Counted from the first letter of the stretch, positions 25,555 to 35,544 are shown. The stretch is 64,000 nt of DNA from Streptomyces sp. GESEQ-4 (GCF_017948455.1 NZ_JAFFSU010000005.1:124001-188000); one strand, 5' to 3'. Notes: a model not told the origin generated them from the sequence alone. Program-made: numbers and translations.

Positions 25555-27669
25555 ATGCGCACTGGTGAGCCCCTGCCGGCCGTGGGGGAGGTTCTCGCCG
25601 CCCTCGCGACGGGACTGTGGCACTGGAACACCGCCACAAGACTGGTCACAGTCGACGCGGAGACGGCACGGCTGCTCGGGCTGCCCGCAGAGCAGTGCAC
25701 CCTCAGCCAGGCCCAGGTGCGCGCCCGCCTGCACCCCGTGGACTGGAACGAGATCAGCGGAGTGATCCAGCTCGCCGTCGCCGAGGGCACGCTCGGCGAG
25801 GTGCGGGTGCGGATCATGGACGAGCGGGGCCAGATCATCCGGGTCGGCCGCAGCCGCTTCCACGCGTCCTTCGACCGCGAGAAGCGTTCGTACGAGGTGA
25901 CCGGCTCCCTCCAGGAGGTCACCGACCCCTCGCCGGGCACCACCGCGGGGCGTGCGGTGACCGGGGACTGGCGGCGCTCCCGGGAGGCGTTCCTGCTGGA
26001 CGCGGGCCGGGCGCTGGCCGAGGCGCGGTCGACGGCGGAGGTACTGCGGGTCGCGGCCGGGCTGTCGATGCCGGGGTTCTCACCGGACGGCCTCGCGGTG
26101 TTCGGCGTGGAGGGGGACCGGCTGACGATCATCGGCCACCACGGTCACCAGCAGGGCGACGAGAGCCCCTTCTCGCACATGGCGCTGGGCACCGACTACC
26201 CGGCGGCTGAGGTGGTCCGCACCGGCCGAGCCGTCTATCTGTCCACGCCCGAGGAGTACAAGACCCGCTACCCGGTCACCTGGCCGCTGGCCCAGAACTT
26301 CGGCCGTCAGTCGTGGGCGTTCCTGCCGCTGACCGTGGCCGGACGGACGATGGGCGCCTGGATGGCGGCCTTCGCCTACCCCGTCGCGTTCACACCGGAC
26401 GAGCGGTCCGTGCTGACGACGGTGGCCCGCATGCTCGCGCAGGCCCTCTCCCGGGCCGGGCTCGCCGAGTCGGAGCGTGAGCTGACGGACGGCCTCCAGC
26501 GCTCGATGCTGCCCACGCTCGGCCCCGAGATACCCGGCATGAGCGTCGCCGCCCGCTATGTGCCGACCGGCGGCGGCCTCCAGGTGGGCGGCGACTGGTA
26601 CGACATGATCCCGCTGCCCTCCGGCCGGTTCGCGTTCGTCATCGGCGACGTCCAGGGCCATGACGTGCGGGCGGCCGGCCTGATGGGGCAGCTCCGGATA
26701 GCGCTCAGGGCGTACGCCTCCGAGGGCCACCGCCCGGACGCGGTGCTCTCCCGCGCCTCCCGCTTTCTGCACGGCATCACCTCCGACGGCGACGACCTGC
26801 GCTTCGCGACCTGCCTGTACGCCGAGGCCGACCCCGTGACCGGGACCCTGGACATCGCCCGCGCCGGGCACCCCGACCCGGCGATCCGGATGGCGGACGG
26901 CACGGTCATGGCACGGCCCACGGAGGGCGGCCTGCCGCTCGGCATCGACCCGGACGCCGACTACCCGACGAGCCGGTTCACCCTGGAACCCGGCGAGACC
27001 ATGATGATCTGCACGGACGGCCTGATCGAGACCGGCGGGCACGACCTGGAGACCGGCTGGCTGCGGCTCCGCGCGATCCTGGAAGAGCACAAGGGCGACC
27101 TGGAGGAACTCGCCGACTCCCTGGTCCAGGCGGTGCACGGCCCTTCCTCCCACTACACCACCGGCCCGCTGGCCGACCGCCGCGAGGACGACATCGCGCT
27201 CCTGCTGCTGTGCCGGCAGGGGGAGGGCTGCGGCTGCGAGGACACGGCGGTCGTCAGACGTCCCACCGTTCGGCGCACGATGCTCTCGGTGGCCCAGGCG
27301 GAGCCCGAGCGGGTCGCCACCGCCCGCCAGCAACTCCGCGAACTCCTCCACGACTGGGCCTCCCCCGACCAGGTCGACTCGGCCGTCCTGCTGCTGTCCG
27401 AGATGCTCACCAACGTCCTCGTCCACACCGACGCCGACGCCCTCCTCCTCGCCGAGATCACCGGCGAGGCCGGCATCCGCCGCCTCCACGTCGAGGTCAC
27501 CGACACCAGCGACGACCTCCCCCACAAACGCCGCCCCGGCGAACTGGCCTCCTCCGGACGCGGGTTGATGCTCATCGAACTGCTGGCGAACGCGTGGGGC
27601 GTCGACCCGCGCGGCGAGGGCAAGAGCATCTGGTTCGAGCTGTACGAGGAGCAGGGCGCGGCTCAGTGA
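25555..27669 (+). CDS. PAS-GAF-SpoIIE phosphatase with HATPase domain
   Basis: A 704-residue soluble signalling protein. It has a PAS fold at about 10-125, a GAF domain at about 150-300, a PP2C/SpoIIE Ser/Thr phosphatase at about 310-550 (GGDWYDMIPL, GDVQGHDVRAAG, CTDGLIE, REDDIALLL) and a GHKL/HATPase_c anti-sigma-like kinase at about 575-704 (LLSEMLTNVLVHT, SSGRGLMLIELLA). Such proteins control anti-anti-sigma factors by opposing phosphatase and kinase actions. No sigma or anti-sigma gene is adjacent, so the partner is encoded elsewhere. Starts 200 bases from aspS, divergently, across the parS pair. Confidence 0.88.
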   Translation: MRTGEPLPAVGEVLAALATGLWHWNTATRLVTVDAETARLLGLPAEQCTLSQAQVRARLHPVDWNEISGVIQLAVAEGTLGEVRVRIMDERGQIIRVGRSRFHASFDREKRSYEVTGSLQEVTDPSPGTTAGRAVTGDWRRSREAFLLDAGRALAEARSTAEVLRVAAGLSMPGFSPDGLAVFGVEGDRLTIIGHHGHQQGDESPFSHMALGTDYPAAEVVRTGRAVYLSTPEEYKTRYPVTWPLAQNFGRQSWAFLPLTVAGRTMGAWMAAFAYPVAFTPDERSVLTTVARMLAQALSRAGLAESERELTDGLQRSMLPTLGPEIPGMSVAARYVPTGGGLQVGGDWYDMIPLPSGRFAFVIGDVQGHDVRAAGLMGQLRIALRAYASEGHRPDAVLSRASRFLHGITSDGDDLRFATCLYAEADPVTGTLDIARAGHPDPAIRMADGTVMARPTEGGLPLGIDPDADYPTSRFTLEPGETMMICTDGLIETGGHDLETGWLRLRAILEEHKGDLEELADSLVQAVHGPSSHYTTGPLADRREDDIALLLLCRQGEGCGCEDTAVVRRPTVRRTMLSVAQAEPERVATARQQLRELLHDWASPDQVDSAVLLLSEMLTNVLVHTDADALLLAEITGEAGIRRLHVEVTDTSDDLPHKRRPGELASSGRGLMLIELLANAWGVDPRGEGKSIWFELYEEQGAAQ

Positions 27670-27678
27670 CGCCGGCCC

Positions 27679-28725
27679 CTACGCATCCGACGGCTCGGCA
27701 CTCCCGTACCGCGTCCGCAGTTCCTGTACGACCCCGAAGGCCGCCGCGGTCAACGGCACCGCCAGCAGCATCCCTAGGACACCGGCCACGGATGCGCCCG
27801 CGGTGATCGTCACCATCACCAGCGCCGGATGCATCTGCACGGTCCGGCTCTGGATCACCGGCTGGAGGACATGCCCCTCCAGCACCTGCACGGCGAGGAC
27901 CACCCCCAGCACCCACAACGCGATCACGAACCCGCGGTCGGCCATCGCGACCAGCACGGCGACGGCACCGGAGAGGAAGGCGCCGAGGTAGGGGATGTAG
28001 GCGCCGACGAAGACGAGCGCGCCCAGCCCGACCGCCCCCGGCACATCCAGGACCAGCAGGCCGACCGTGATGCACACGGCGTCGATCAGCGCGATGAAGG
28101 TCGTCCCGCGCATGAACCCCTCGACCGCCTCGAAGGCCCGCCGCGCCATGGCCTCTACGGTGTCGCCGGCCTCGCCCCGCACGACGGCACGCAGCGTGCC
28201 GGCGGCCTTGTCGGAGTCCCGCAGGAAGAAGAAGACGAGCAGCAGCGCCAGTACGGCCATAGCGATGGCCTCCCCCACCACACTGACCCCGCTGATCACC
28301 CCGGACGCGGCGGTCCCGCCGAACTTGGTGAGCAGTTCCCTCGCGTTGGACGCGAGGTCGTCCAGCGAGGTCCCGGCCGCCCCGAAGTGCTCGGCGAGCG
28401 ACTCGGCCGCCTGCCTCAGCGAGGCGACGATCTGGTCCCCGGTGTCGATGAGCGCGGCGACCACGATGTACACGGCCCCGCCGACGACGGCCACCACCGC
28501 CACGCAGGTCACCGCGGCGGCGACGGACCGGTTGACCCGCGCCTTCACCAGCCGCCGGTGCATCGGCCCGAGCAGCGCGGTCCCCAGCAGCGCCAGCAGC
28601 ACCGGCACGACGGCCGTACGGACCTCCACGACCAGCCTGATCCCGACGTAGACCACCCCGGCGACCAGCAACACCACGGCACACCAGGCCGCGAACCGGC
28701 GCACGGGGTCGGGAAGCAACTGCAC
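27679..28725 (-). CDS. AI-2E family membrane transporter
   Basis: A 348-residue membrane protein with about eight hydrophobic segments and the AI-2E/PerM-family pattern. There are two N-terminal helices, another pair near 65-95, a soluble linker (about 95-150) and a C-terminal helix block with GAYIPYLGAFLSG and the EGHVLQPVIQSRTVQMHP motif. The family exports small molecules or exchanges ions; the substrate here is unknown. Convergent with the phosphatase gene, with a 9-base gap between stop codons. Confidence 0.85.
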   Translation of the reverse strand: MQLLPDPVRRFAAWCAVVLLVAGVVYVGIRLVVEVRTAVVPVLLALLGTALLGPMHRRLVKARVNRSVAAAVTCVAVVAVVGGAVYIVVAALIDTGDQIVASLRQAAESLAEHFGAAGTSLDDLASNARELLTKFGGTAASGVISGVSVVGEAIAMAVLALLLVFFFLRDSDKAAGTLRAVVRGEAGDTVEAMARRAFEAVEGFMRGTTFIALIDAVCITVGLLVLDVPGAVGLGALVFVGAYIPYLGAFLSGAVAVLVAMADRGFVIALWVLGVVLAVQVLEGHVLQPVIQSRTVQMHPALVMVTITAGASVAGVLGMLLAVPLTAAAFGVVQELRTRYGSAEPSDA

Positions 28726-28750
28726 GCGTCCAGCGGATCACGCACCGGCC

Positions 28751-28773
28751 GGGCTGTCCTGCGCGGACAGCCC
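28751..28773. terminator. Terminator hairpin after the pirin gene
   Basis: GGGCTGTCC (28751-28759) pairs perfectly with GGACAGCCC (28765-28773) around a 5-base loop, 40 bases after the pirin stop on the minus strand. Confidence 0.6.
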
Positions 28774-28812
28774 GCCCGGGTGACGGAGCGTCAGACGTCG
28801 GGGCCTGCTCGG

Positions 28813-29790
28813 TCAGGCGCCAGGGCCCTCTCCGGTCATGCCGTGCACGGCCGGGATGGTCCCGAGCCGGCCCTTCTGGAAGTCCTCGAAGGCCTGCTGG
28901 AGTTCTTCGCGGGTGTTCATGACGAACGGGCCGTAGTGGGCCATGGGCTCACGGATCGGCTGGCCGCCCAGGAGGACGACCTCCAGGTCCGGCGTGTGCG
29001 AGTCCTGCTGCTCGTCCGCGCGGACGGTCAGCGAACCGCCGGCGCCGAAGACCGCCGTCTGGCCCAGCTGGATCGGACGGCGCTCGGCACCGACCGCGCC
29101 CTTGCCCGCCAGCACGTACGCCAGCCCGTTGAAGTCCTCGCGCCAGGGCAGGGTGATCTCCGCGCCCGGCGCCAGCGTCGCGTGGATCATCGTGATCGGC
29201 GTGTGCGTTACGCCGGGACCGGCGTGGCCGTCCAGCTCACCGGCGATGACGCGGAGCAGCGCGCCGCCGTCGGGCGTGGTGAGCAGCTGGACGTTGCCAC
29301 CGCGGATGTCCTGGTAGCGCGGGGGCATCATCTTGTCCTTGGCCGGGAGGTTCACCCACAGCTGGAGGCCGTGGAAGAGACCGCCGGACATCACCAGGTG
29401 CTCCGGCGGGGCCTCGATGTGCAGCAGGCCCGCGCCTGCCGTCATCCACTGGGTGTCCCCGTTGGTGATGGTGCCGCCACCACCGTTCGAGTCCTGGTGG
29501 TCGAAGATCCCGTCGATGATGTAGGTGACGGTCTCGAAGCCGCGGTGCGGGTGCCAAGGGGTGCCCTTGGGCTCTCCCGGCGCGTAGTCCACCTCACCCA
29601 TCTGATCCATCATGATGAACGGGTCGAGGTGGCGGTAGTTGATCCCGGCGAACGCTCGGCGCACCGGGAAGCCCTCGCCCTCGAAACCGCTCGGCGCGGT
29701 CGTGACAGTGAGCACGGGACGTGCCACGGCGTCGGCCGGGGCGGCCACGCGGGGCAGGGTCAGCGGGTTCTCGACGGTCACTGCAGGCAT
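28813..29790 (-). CDS. Pirin-family bicupin protein
   Basis: A 325-residue pirin with two cupin domains. Metal ligands are visible in the first cupin: WHPHRGFETVTYIIDG (two His), then a later His-x-Glu (LLHIEAP). Pirins bind iron and often have quercetin 2,3-dioxygenase activity in vitro, with redox-stress links; the cellular role is not settled. Start ATG 29790 has AAGGAGG 7 bases upstream. A separate transcription unit, with terminators on both sides. Confidence 0.88.
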   Translation of the reverse strand: MPAVTVENPLTLPRVAAPADAVARPVLTVTTAPSGFEGEGFPVRRAFAGINYRHLDPFIMMDQMGEVDYAPGEPKGTPWHPHRGFETVTYIIDGIFDHQDSNGGGGTITNGDTQWMTAGAGLLHIEAPPEHLVMSGGLFHGLQLWVNLPAKDKMMPPRYQDIRGGNVQLLTTPDGGALLRVIAGELDGHAGPGVTHTPITMIHATLAPGAEITLPWREDFNGLAYVLAGKGAVGAERRPIQLGQTAVFGAGGSLTVRADEQQDSHTPDLEVVLLGGQPIREPMAHYGPFVMNTREELQQAFEDFQKGRLGTIPAVHGMTGEGPGA

Positions 29791-29854
29791 GTCGGTACCT
29801 CCTTGTGCGGCCAGTTTAGTTGAGCATTGAACTTCCTGCTACCCGGAACGACAA

Positions 29855-29881
29855 AAGCCCGGAGGACATTCCCCCGGGCTT
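29855..29881. terminator. Terminator hairpin after the secreted beta-propeller gene
   Basis: AAGCCCGG (29855-29862) pairs with CCGGGCTT (29874-29881), loop of 11 bases, located 24 bases after the stop of the minus-strand secreted-protein gene. Confidence 0.6.
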
Positions 29882-29904
29882 CGCCGTACGGGCCGCAGCC
29901 CGCG

Positions 29905-31848
29905 TCAGTTGCTGAAGTACAGGTACTTCCAGGCCCCGTACGTCGTCGAGTTCACCGTGTCGCCGGACGAGCCGTTGACGTACACCGACCGCATCCGCGC
30001 CCGGATGCCCGACTCACCGGGTGCCTCGAGCGTGACGGCCGACTTCCCGTTCGTACCGACCGGGAAGTACTGCGAGTCCCCCGGGTACCACGAGCCCTGG
30101 TAGTAGACCTCGATGTCGAAGCGCTGCTGACGGCCCGGGTAGTAGCTCATCGTCGTGGTGAGCAGCGGGTCGGTGTTCTTGTGGAACCAGGAGTACGACG
30201 TCGAGCCGATCTTCGCCGTCTTGTAGTGCTTGGAGACGGCGGTGGAGACCTTGACCCTGGCGTACGCCGTGACCTTGACCGTCTTCGGCTTGTAGCGGGC
30301 GTCGCCCGAGAAGACCGCGGTCACGGCCGTGTCGCGGGTCATGTCCACCCACGCGCTGAGGTCGCCGGCGGAGTTGACCTTGCCGGACTTGATCAGCTTC
30401 TTCGGCTTGTCGCCGCCGAAGGGGTCCGCGTAGATCTGGACGGAGCGGTTCTTGTACGTCGTACCGAGGTGCGCGGTGAACTTGACGTCCGTGCCGTAGT
30501 TGTACAGCTTGCCGTTGTTGTTCAGCCTCAGCGCGGTCGAGGCGCGGGAGACGTCGACCTTGTCGGAGGCGCTGACCGCGGTGTGCGTGGCGTCGCCCGC
30601 GTAGGAGACCTTGTACGTGACCTTGCCGCCGACCGGGGGCGAGGTCGTGAAGGAGTACGTGCCGTCCGCCTTGACCGTGACGGTCGGCAGCGACTTGCCG
30701 TTCGGGCTCTCCAGGTCGGTGCGGGTGACGGCGAGCTTCGTGCCCACCGTGAACGGCACGTTCGCCGTGAGCTTGCCGGTGACTGTGAGCTGCTTGGCGC
30801 GGGTCGCGGACGCGGGCGCGTTGACCGTGAGGGTCGGCACGCTGAGCGATGGGCCCGTGAACGCCTTCAGGGTGTAGGTGTTGTCCGAGTTGCCGGCCAG
30901 GGCGAACACCCGGGAGGAGTCGGGCGCCCAGGCCACCTCGCCCATGCTGGAGGTCCCGGCGTCGAAGCGGCGCACCGGCGTGGCGGAACCCGCCTTGTAG
31001 ATGTTCACGTGGCGGTCGTAGGCCTGGGCGATCAGGCCGCCCGGCGAGACGTCGCCGTGCCAGCCGGTCTCGGTGAGGCCCGCGACCTCCGTGAAGGTGC
31101 CGTCGGCGTAGTTCAGCTTCCGGGAGCCGTTCCACAACACCTGAGAGGTGCCGGGCACGAGGTCGATGTCCAGGGTCCAGCGGTCGCTGTCCGTCTTGGC
31201 GATCACCTGCGGGGTGGTGCCGGAGACGTCGAGGAGGTTGATCGCGCCCGAGCGGTCGCCGCTGTCGTAGAAGGAGAGCAGACCGGGCGAGGACGGGTCC
31301 GCGTCGAGGACGGCCGCGTTGTAGTACGGGGCGACACCCTCCGGGAGCTGTCCGAGGGCCACCGCGGCGGCCGGGTCGGCAGCGGGGTCGATGACGCCCA
31401 GATTGCCATGGAAGCCGCTCTCGTCCGTCGTCCGGTACGAGAACCACAGCCGCCCGCCCGCGAAGGCGGTCTCACGCGGGTCGACGCCGGCACCGAGGTC
31501 GTAGCGGGTCCTGACCTCCAGGGTGGCCGCGTCGATGGCCACGATCTCGTGCGTTGTCGGCAGGGCCGCGTACAGGGTGAGACCGTCGTCCGAGAGCGCG
31601 AGATCGCTGGGGCGGCCGAAGCCGACGTTCACGTCGACCAGGGTGCCGCTGTAGTCGGTGGCCAGGATCCGTCCGTTGTCCTGGTCCGCGACGAAGACGC
31701 GCTGCAGCGCGCCGTCCGCGACCAGGCCGACGGGCTGGGTGAGGACGGCCGACGCGGCCGAGGCGGTACCCGCCGCGGCGACGCTCAGTGCCACCGAACT
31801 GAAGAGGACCGCGAACGCCGTCGCGGCCGAGGTGCTGCGCATGCGCAC
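29905..31848 (-). CDS. Secreted beta-propeller protein with Ig-like domains
   Basis: A 647-residue protein. Residues 1-32 are a signal peptide ending ASAASA. About 35-320 is a YncE-like propeller of strands of the type LVADGALQRVFVADQDNGRI and LALSDDGLTLYAA. About 325-530 contains Ig-like beta-sandwiches (LTVNAPASATRAKQLTVTG, GDATHTAVSASDKV, GDARYKPKTVKV). A final domain of about 110 residues has many aromatics. There are no catalytic residues or sorting motif, so it is probably an extracellular structural or binding protein. Relatives occur in multiple copies in Streptomyces, from memory. Confidence 0.75.
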   Translation of the reverse strand: MRMRSTSAATAFAVLFSSVALSVAAAGTASAASAVLTQPVGLVADGALQRVFVADQDNGRILATDYSGTLVDVNVGFGRPSDLALSDDGLTLYAALPTTHEIVAIDAATLEVRTRYDLGAGVDPRETAFAGGRLWFSYRTTDESGFHGNLGVIDPAADPAAAVALGQLPEGVAPYYNAAVLDADPSSPGLLSFYDSGDRSGAINLLDVSGTTPQVIAKTDSDRWTLDIDLVPGTSQVLWNGSRKLNYADGTFTEVAGLTETGWHGDVSPGGLIAQAYDRHVNIYKAGSATPVRRFDAGTSSMGEVAWAPDSSRVFALAGNSDNTYTLKAFTGPSLSVPTLTVNAPASATRAKQLTVTGKLTANVPFTVGTKLAVTRTDLESPNGKSLPTVTVKADGTYSFTTSPPVGGKVTYKVSYAGDATHTAVSASDKVDVSRASTALRLNNNGKLYNYGTDVKFTAHLGTTYKNRSVQIYADPFGGDKPKKLIKSGKVNSAGDLSAWVDMTRDTAVTAVFSGDARYKPKTVKVTAYARVKVSTAVSKHYKTAKIGSTSYSWFHKNTDPLLTTTMSYYPGRQQRFDIEVYYQGSWYPGDSQYFPVGTNGKSAVTLEAPGESGIRARMRSVYVNGSSGDTVNSTTYGAWKYLYFSN

Positions 31849-32031
31849 AGGAATGAAACCCCCACAAGGAATCCCGGGGTCGCCGGGAGCTGAGAGCGCC
31901 GCGCGGCACCCGGACGCGAACCGCCGGAAGCGGTGACGTGCGGGGCGCGGCTGCCGGGGATCACTCTATGGCATGGCTGTGACAATCGAGTGGAGATTTT
32001 GCGACGCGGGGTTTCCCCCGACGGGCACTGT

Positions 32032-32505
32032 CTAGCCGTACATCCGCCGCATCGCGAACTCCACCATCTGCTCGACCGCCTTCGCGTCGAACACCATCCG
32101 GTGCTCGCCCTCCATGTCCAGGACGAAGCCGTAGCCGGTCGGCAGCAGGTCGATCACCTCGGCGCCGGTGATCACGAAGTACTTGGACTCCTTGCCCGCG
32201 TACCGGCGCAGCTCCTTCAGCGAGGTGAACATCGGGATCACCGGCTGCTGGGTGTTGTGCAGGGCGAGGAAGCCGGGGTTGTCACCGCGCGGGCAGTAGA
32301 CCTTCGACGTCGCGAAGACCTGCTGGAAGTCCTCCGCGGACAGCTGCCCGGTGGTGAAGGCACGCACCGCGTCCGCGAGCGACGGCGGGGACGGCTCGGG
32401 GTACAGCGGCGGCTGCTGGCCGTACCCGCCGGGCATGGGCTGCTGCGGCGGGACGTAGCCCTGCTGGGCAGCTCCCCCATCCATGGGCTGGCCGTATCCA
32501 TACAT
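32032..32505 (-). CDS. SseB-family protein
   Basis: A 157-residue protein. The N-terminal 40 residues are a Gly/Gln/Pro/Tyr-rich flexible segment (MYGYGQPMDGG). The rest matches the SseB N-terminal domain fold, with LADAVRAFTTGQLSAEDFQQVFATSKVYCP and the later TSLKELRRYAGKES. I chose ATG 32505, which removes an unlikely Arg-rich extension. In actinobacteria this domain is common and soluble with no secretion role shown; its function is unknown. Monocistronic and divergent from the dioxygenase gene. Confidence 0.75.
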   Translation of the reverse strand: MYGYGQPMDGGAAQQGYVPPQQPMPGGYGQQPPLYPEPSPPSLADAVRAFTTGQLSAEDFQQVFATSKVYCPRGDNPGFLALHNTQQPVIPMFTSLKELRRYAGKESKYFVITGAEVIDLLPTGYGFVLDMEGEHRMVFDAKAVEQMVEFAMRRMYG

Positions 32506-32588
32506 GAGCGCAAGCGTACCGAGAGCGGCGGGGCGCGGGGCCGGTACGGGTGCCCTGGCAAACCGACAGCGACTTGACAGCCACCGCA

Positions 32589-32618
32589 TTGGTTTCCGAC
32601 AGCCTGCGCTCCTAGCGT
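32589..32618 (+). promoter_or_regulatory. Candidate promoter of the lipoprotein dioxygenase gene
   Basis: TTGGTT (32589-32594), 18 bp, TAGCGT (32613-32618), 55 bases before the ATG at 32673. A perfect -35 hexamer TTGACA also lies just upstream (32574-32579) but has no clear -10 partner. Confidence 0.35.
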
Positions 32619-32672
32619 CGGTAGTGCCGTGGGGAGCACTGGAAACGGCACGACGCCAGCGAGGGGACAGCC

Positions 32673-33533
32673 ATGCACCGACACCACGACGACGAGGTCC
32701 ACGAGCACGACAGAGGGCTCTCCTACGACCTTCCCGTCCTCGCCCGCCGCCGCATGATCCGGCTGATGGCGGGGGCGAGCCTGATACCGCTGGTGGGGTG
32801 TTCCGCCGAGGACGACACCTCCGCGGCCTCCTCGTCGTCCCCCTCGTCCTCCTCCTCGTCCGCTGCTTCCGGGTCCACCGGCTCCACCGGCGAGGCGTCC
32901 GAGTGCGCGACCATCCCGGACGAGACGGCCGGTCCCTTCCCCGGCGACGGCTCCAACGGCGTGAACGTCCTCAAGGAGAGCGGTGTCGTCCGCGGCGACA
33001 TCACCAAGAGTTTCGGCGACTCGGCGGGCGGCACCGCCGAGGGCGTGCCCCTGACGATCACGCTCACGGTGGTGGACGCGGCCTCCGGCTGCGGGACGCC
33101 GAAGGAGGGCGCCGCCGTCTACATCTGGCACTGCGACCGGGAGGGCAGGTACTCCCTGTACTCCGAGGGCGTCACCGAGGAGAACTATCTGCGCGGTGTC
33201 CAGGAGACCGACGACAAGGGGCAGGTCACGTTCACGAGCATCTTCCCGGCCTGCTACACCGGCCGCTGGCCGCACATCCACTTCGAGGTCTACGGCAGCC
33301 TGGAGGACGCCACGGCCGCCACCTCCATCACGAACACCTCGCAGCTCGCGTTCCCGAAGGACGTCTGCGACACGGTGTACGCGACGGACGGTTACAGCCA
33401 GAGTGTGCAGGAGCTCAGCCGGCTCTCCCTGGAGTCGGACAACATCTTCAGCGACGGCTACGACCAGCAGCTGGCGGCGGTCGAGGGCAGCGTGGCGAAG
33501 GGGTACACGGCGACTCTGACGGTTCCGGTGTGA
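32673..33533 (+). CDS. Tat-exported lipoprotein intradiol ring-cleavage dioxygenase
   Basis: A 286-residue protein. The N-terminus combines a Tat-like RRRMIRLMAG and a lipobox (IPLVGC, Cys43), followed by a 30-residue Ser-rich tether. The enzyme domain has PDETAGPFPGDGSN and the four non-haem Fe(III) ligands Tyr160 (GRYSLYS), Tyr195 (FPACYTGR), His201 and His203 (PHIHFEVY). It should cleave catechol-type rings between the hydroxyls, at the outer membrane face, perhaps on lignin-derived or plant phenolics. Substrate is inferred from the family only. GAGGGGA precedes the ATG. Confidence 0.85.
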   Translation: MHRHHDDEVHEHDRGLSYDLPVLARRRMIRLMAGASLIPLVGCSAEDDTSAASSSSPSSSSSSAASGSTGSTGEASECATIPDETAGPFPGDGSNGVNVLKESGVVRGDITKSFGDSAGGTAEGVPLTITLTVVDAASGCGTPKEGAAVYIWHCDREGRYSLYSEGVTEENYLRGVQETDDKGQVTFTSIFPACYTGRWPHIHFEVYGSLEDATAATSITNTSQLAFPKDVCDTVYATDGYSQSVQELSRLSLESDNIFSDGYDQQLAAVEGSVAKGYTATLTVPV

Positions 33534-33558
33534 CCTGTCACAGATGACCGGATCGGGG

Positions 33559-33585
33559 TTGCGTCTTATTACCGGCGGGTAGCAT
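33559..33585 (+). promoter_or_regulatory. Promoter with an overlapping palindrome upstream of acyl-CoA dehydrogenase
   Basis: TTGCGT (33559-33564) and TAGCAT (33580-33585) are separated by 15 bp. TTACC-GGCG-GGTAG (33569-33582) is an imperfect inverted repeat that overlaps the spacer and the -10. Similar palindromes precede fatty-acid degradation genes controlled by TetR-type regulators, from memory. Binding protein unknown. Confidence 0.4.
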
Positions 33586-33662
33586 CATCGTAGCCACGTG
33601 TTGGTATGTGAACGGGCGCGAGGATCCAGTGCCTCGCCGATCTCTCAACGGAGCCAGTCGCC

Positions 33663-35489
33663 ATGGGGCACTACAAGTCGAATCTGCGCGACATCGAGTT
33701 CAACCTCTTCGAAGTACTCGGGCGCGACAAGCTGTACGGCACGGGCCCGTTCGAGGAGATGGACGCCGAGACGGCGAAGTCCATCCTCGACGAGATGACC
33801 CGCCTCGCGGAGAACGACCTGGCGGAGTCCTTCGCGGACGCCGACCGCAACCCGCCGGTCTACGACCCCGAGACCCACACCGCGCCGGTCCCCGCGTCCT
33901 TCAAGAAGAGCTACAAGGCGTTCATGGACGCCGAGTACTGGCGGCTCGGCCTGCCCGAGGAGATCGGTGGCACCACTGCTCCCCCGTCGCTGATCTGGTC
34001 GTACGCGGAGCTGATCCTGGGCGCCAACCCGGCCGTGTGGATGTACTCCTCCGGTCCGGCCTTCGCCGGGATCCTCTTCGACGAGGGCAACGAGGTCCAG
34101 AAGAAGATCGCTCAGATCGCGGTCGAGCGGACCTGGGGCTCCACCATGGTGCTGACCGAGCCCGACGCGGGTTCGGACGTCGGCGCCGGGCGTACCAAGG
34201 CGATCCAGCAGGAGGACGGCTCCTGGCACATCGAGGGCGTGAAGCGCTTCATCACCTCCGGTGAGCACGACATGGAGGAGAACATCCTTCATTACGTGCT
34301 GGCGCGTCCCGAGGGTGCCGGCCCCGGCACCAAGGGCCTGTCCCTCTTCCTCGTCCCGAAGTACCTCTTCGACTTCGAGACCGGCGAGCTGGGCGAGCGC
34401 AACGGCGTGTACGCGACGAACGTCGAGCACAAGATGGGCCTGAAGGCCTCCAACACCTGCGAGATGACCTTCGGCGACCAGCACCCCGCCAAGGGCTGGC
34501 TGATCGGCGACAAGCACGACGGCATCCGTCAGATGTTCCGGATCATCGAGTTCGCGCGGATGATGGTCGGCACGAAGGCGATCTCCACGCTGTCGACGGG
34601 CTACCTCAACGCCCTCGAGTACGCCAAGGAGCGCGTCCAGGGCCCGGACCTGGCGAACTTCATGGACAAGACCGCGCCCAAGGTCACCATCACCCACCAC
34701 CCCGACGTACGCCGCTCGCTGATGACGCAGAAGGCGTACGCGGAGGGCATGCGCGCCCTTGTCCTCTACACGGCCTCGATCCAGGACGCGATCGCCGTCA
34801 AGGAGGCCGCCGGTGAGGACGCCAAGACCGAGCACGCGCTGAACGACCTGCTCCTGCCGATCGTCAAGGGCTACGGCTCCGAGAAGGGCTACGAGCAGCT
34901 CGCCCAGTCGCTGCAGACCTTCGGCGGCTCCGGCTTCCTGCAGGAGTACCCGATCGAGCAGTACATCCGCGACGCCAAGATCGACACCCTGTACGAGGGC
35001 ACGACCGCGATCCAGGGCCAGGACTTCTTCTTCCGGAAGATCGTCCGCAACCAGGGTGCCGCGCTGAACTCCCTCGCCGAGGACATCAAGAAGTTCCTGG
35101 CCGTCGGCACCGGCGGCGAGGAGCTGGCGGGCGCCCGCGAGCACCTGGCCAAGGCCGCCGTCGAGCTGGAGGCCATCGTCGGTCTCATGCTGACCGACCT
35201 CGCCGCCACCGAGAAGGACGTCAAGAACATCTACAAGGTGGGCCTGAACACCACCCGCCTGCTGATGGCCTCCGGTGACGTCGTCGTCGGCTACCTGCTC
35301 CTCAAGGGCGCCGCGATCGCCGCCGAGAAGCTGCCGAACGCGTCCGCCAAGGACAAGGCGTTCTACACCGGCAAGATTGCGGCGGCGAAGTTCTTCGCGG
35401 CCACCGTCCTGCCCGGCGTCACCGGCGCGCGCAAGCTCGCCGAGGGCGTCGACCTGGACCTGATGGAGCTGGACGAGGCCGCGTTCTAG
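33663..35489 (+). CDS. Acyl-CoA dehydrogenase (long FadE-type)
   Basis: A 608-residue FAD flavoenzyme that introduces the alpha-beta double bond in acyl-CoA thioesters. It has the N-terminal helical domain ([12 protein letters not shown]), FAD-binding beta-domain [17 protein letters not shown] and a second helical domain with the catalytic Glu445 in [11 protein letters not shown]. The additional C-terminal helical bundle of about 130 residues is as in the long FadE5-like enzymes. The upstream palindrome suggests a fatty-acid-responsive repressor. Followed by a terminator and then the M18 aminopeptidase. Confidence 0.92.
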   Translation: MGHYKSNLRDIEFNLFEVLGRDKLYGTGPFEEMDAETAKSILDEMTRLAENDLAESFADADRNPPVYDPETHTAPVPASFKKSYKAFMDAEYWRLGLPEEIGGTTAPPSLIWSYAELILGANPAVWMYSSGPAFAGILFDEGNEVQKKIAQIAVERTWGSTMVLTEPDAGSDVGAGRTKAIQQEDGSWHIEGVKRFITSGEHDMEENILHYVLARPEGAGPGTKGLSLFLVPKYLFDFETGELGERNGVYATNVEHKMGLKASNTCEMTFGDQHPAKGWLIGDKHDGIRQMFRIIEFARMMVGTKAISTLSTGYLNALEYAKERVQGPDLANFMDKTAPKVTITHHPDVRRSLMTQKAYAEGMRALVLYTASIQDAIAVKEAAGEDAKTEHALNDLLLPIVKGYGSEKGYEQLAQSLQTFGGSGFLQEYPIEQYIRDAKIDTLYEGTTAIQGQDFFFRKIVRNQGAALNSLAEDIKKFLAVGTGGEELAGAREHLAKAAVELEAIVGLMLTDLAATEKDVKNIYKVGLNTTRLLMASGDVVVGYLLLKGAAIAAEKLPNASAKDKAFYTGKIAAAKFFAATVLPGVTGARKLAEGVDLDLMELDEAAF

Positions 35490-35505
35490 CCCTTCGGCTC
35501 CCTTT

Positions 35506-35544
35506 ACGAGGGCCCGTTCCCGGTCATGGGGAGCGGGCCCTCGT
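35506..35544. terminator. Terminator hairpin between acyl-CoA dehydrogenase and M18 peptidase genes
   Basis: ACGAGGGCCCG (35506-35516) pairs perfectly with CGGGCCCTCGT (35534-35544). It follows the stop at 35489 by 16 bases. Confidence 0.7.

Noticed and set aside
29827..31893. A 688-codon open frame on the plus strand
   Set aside because: It is antisense to the secreted beta-propeller gene and has no signal or fold.
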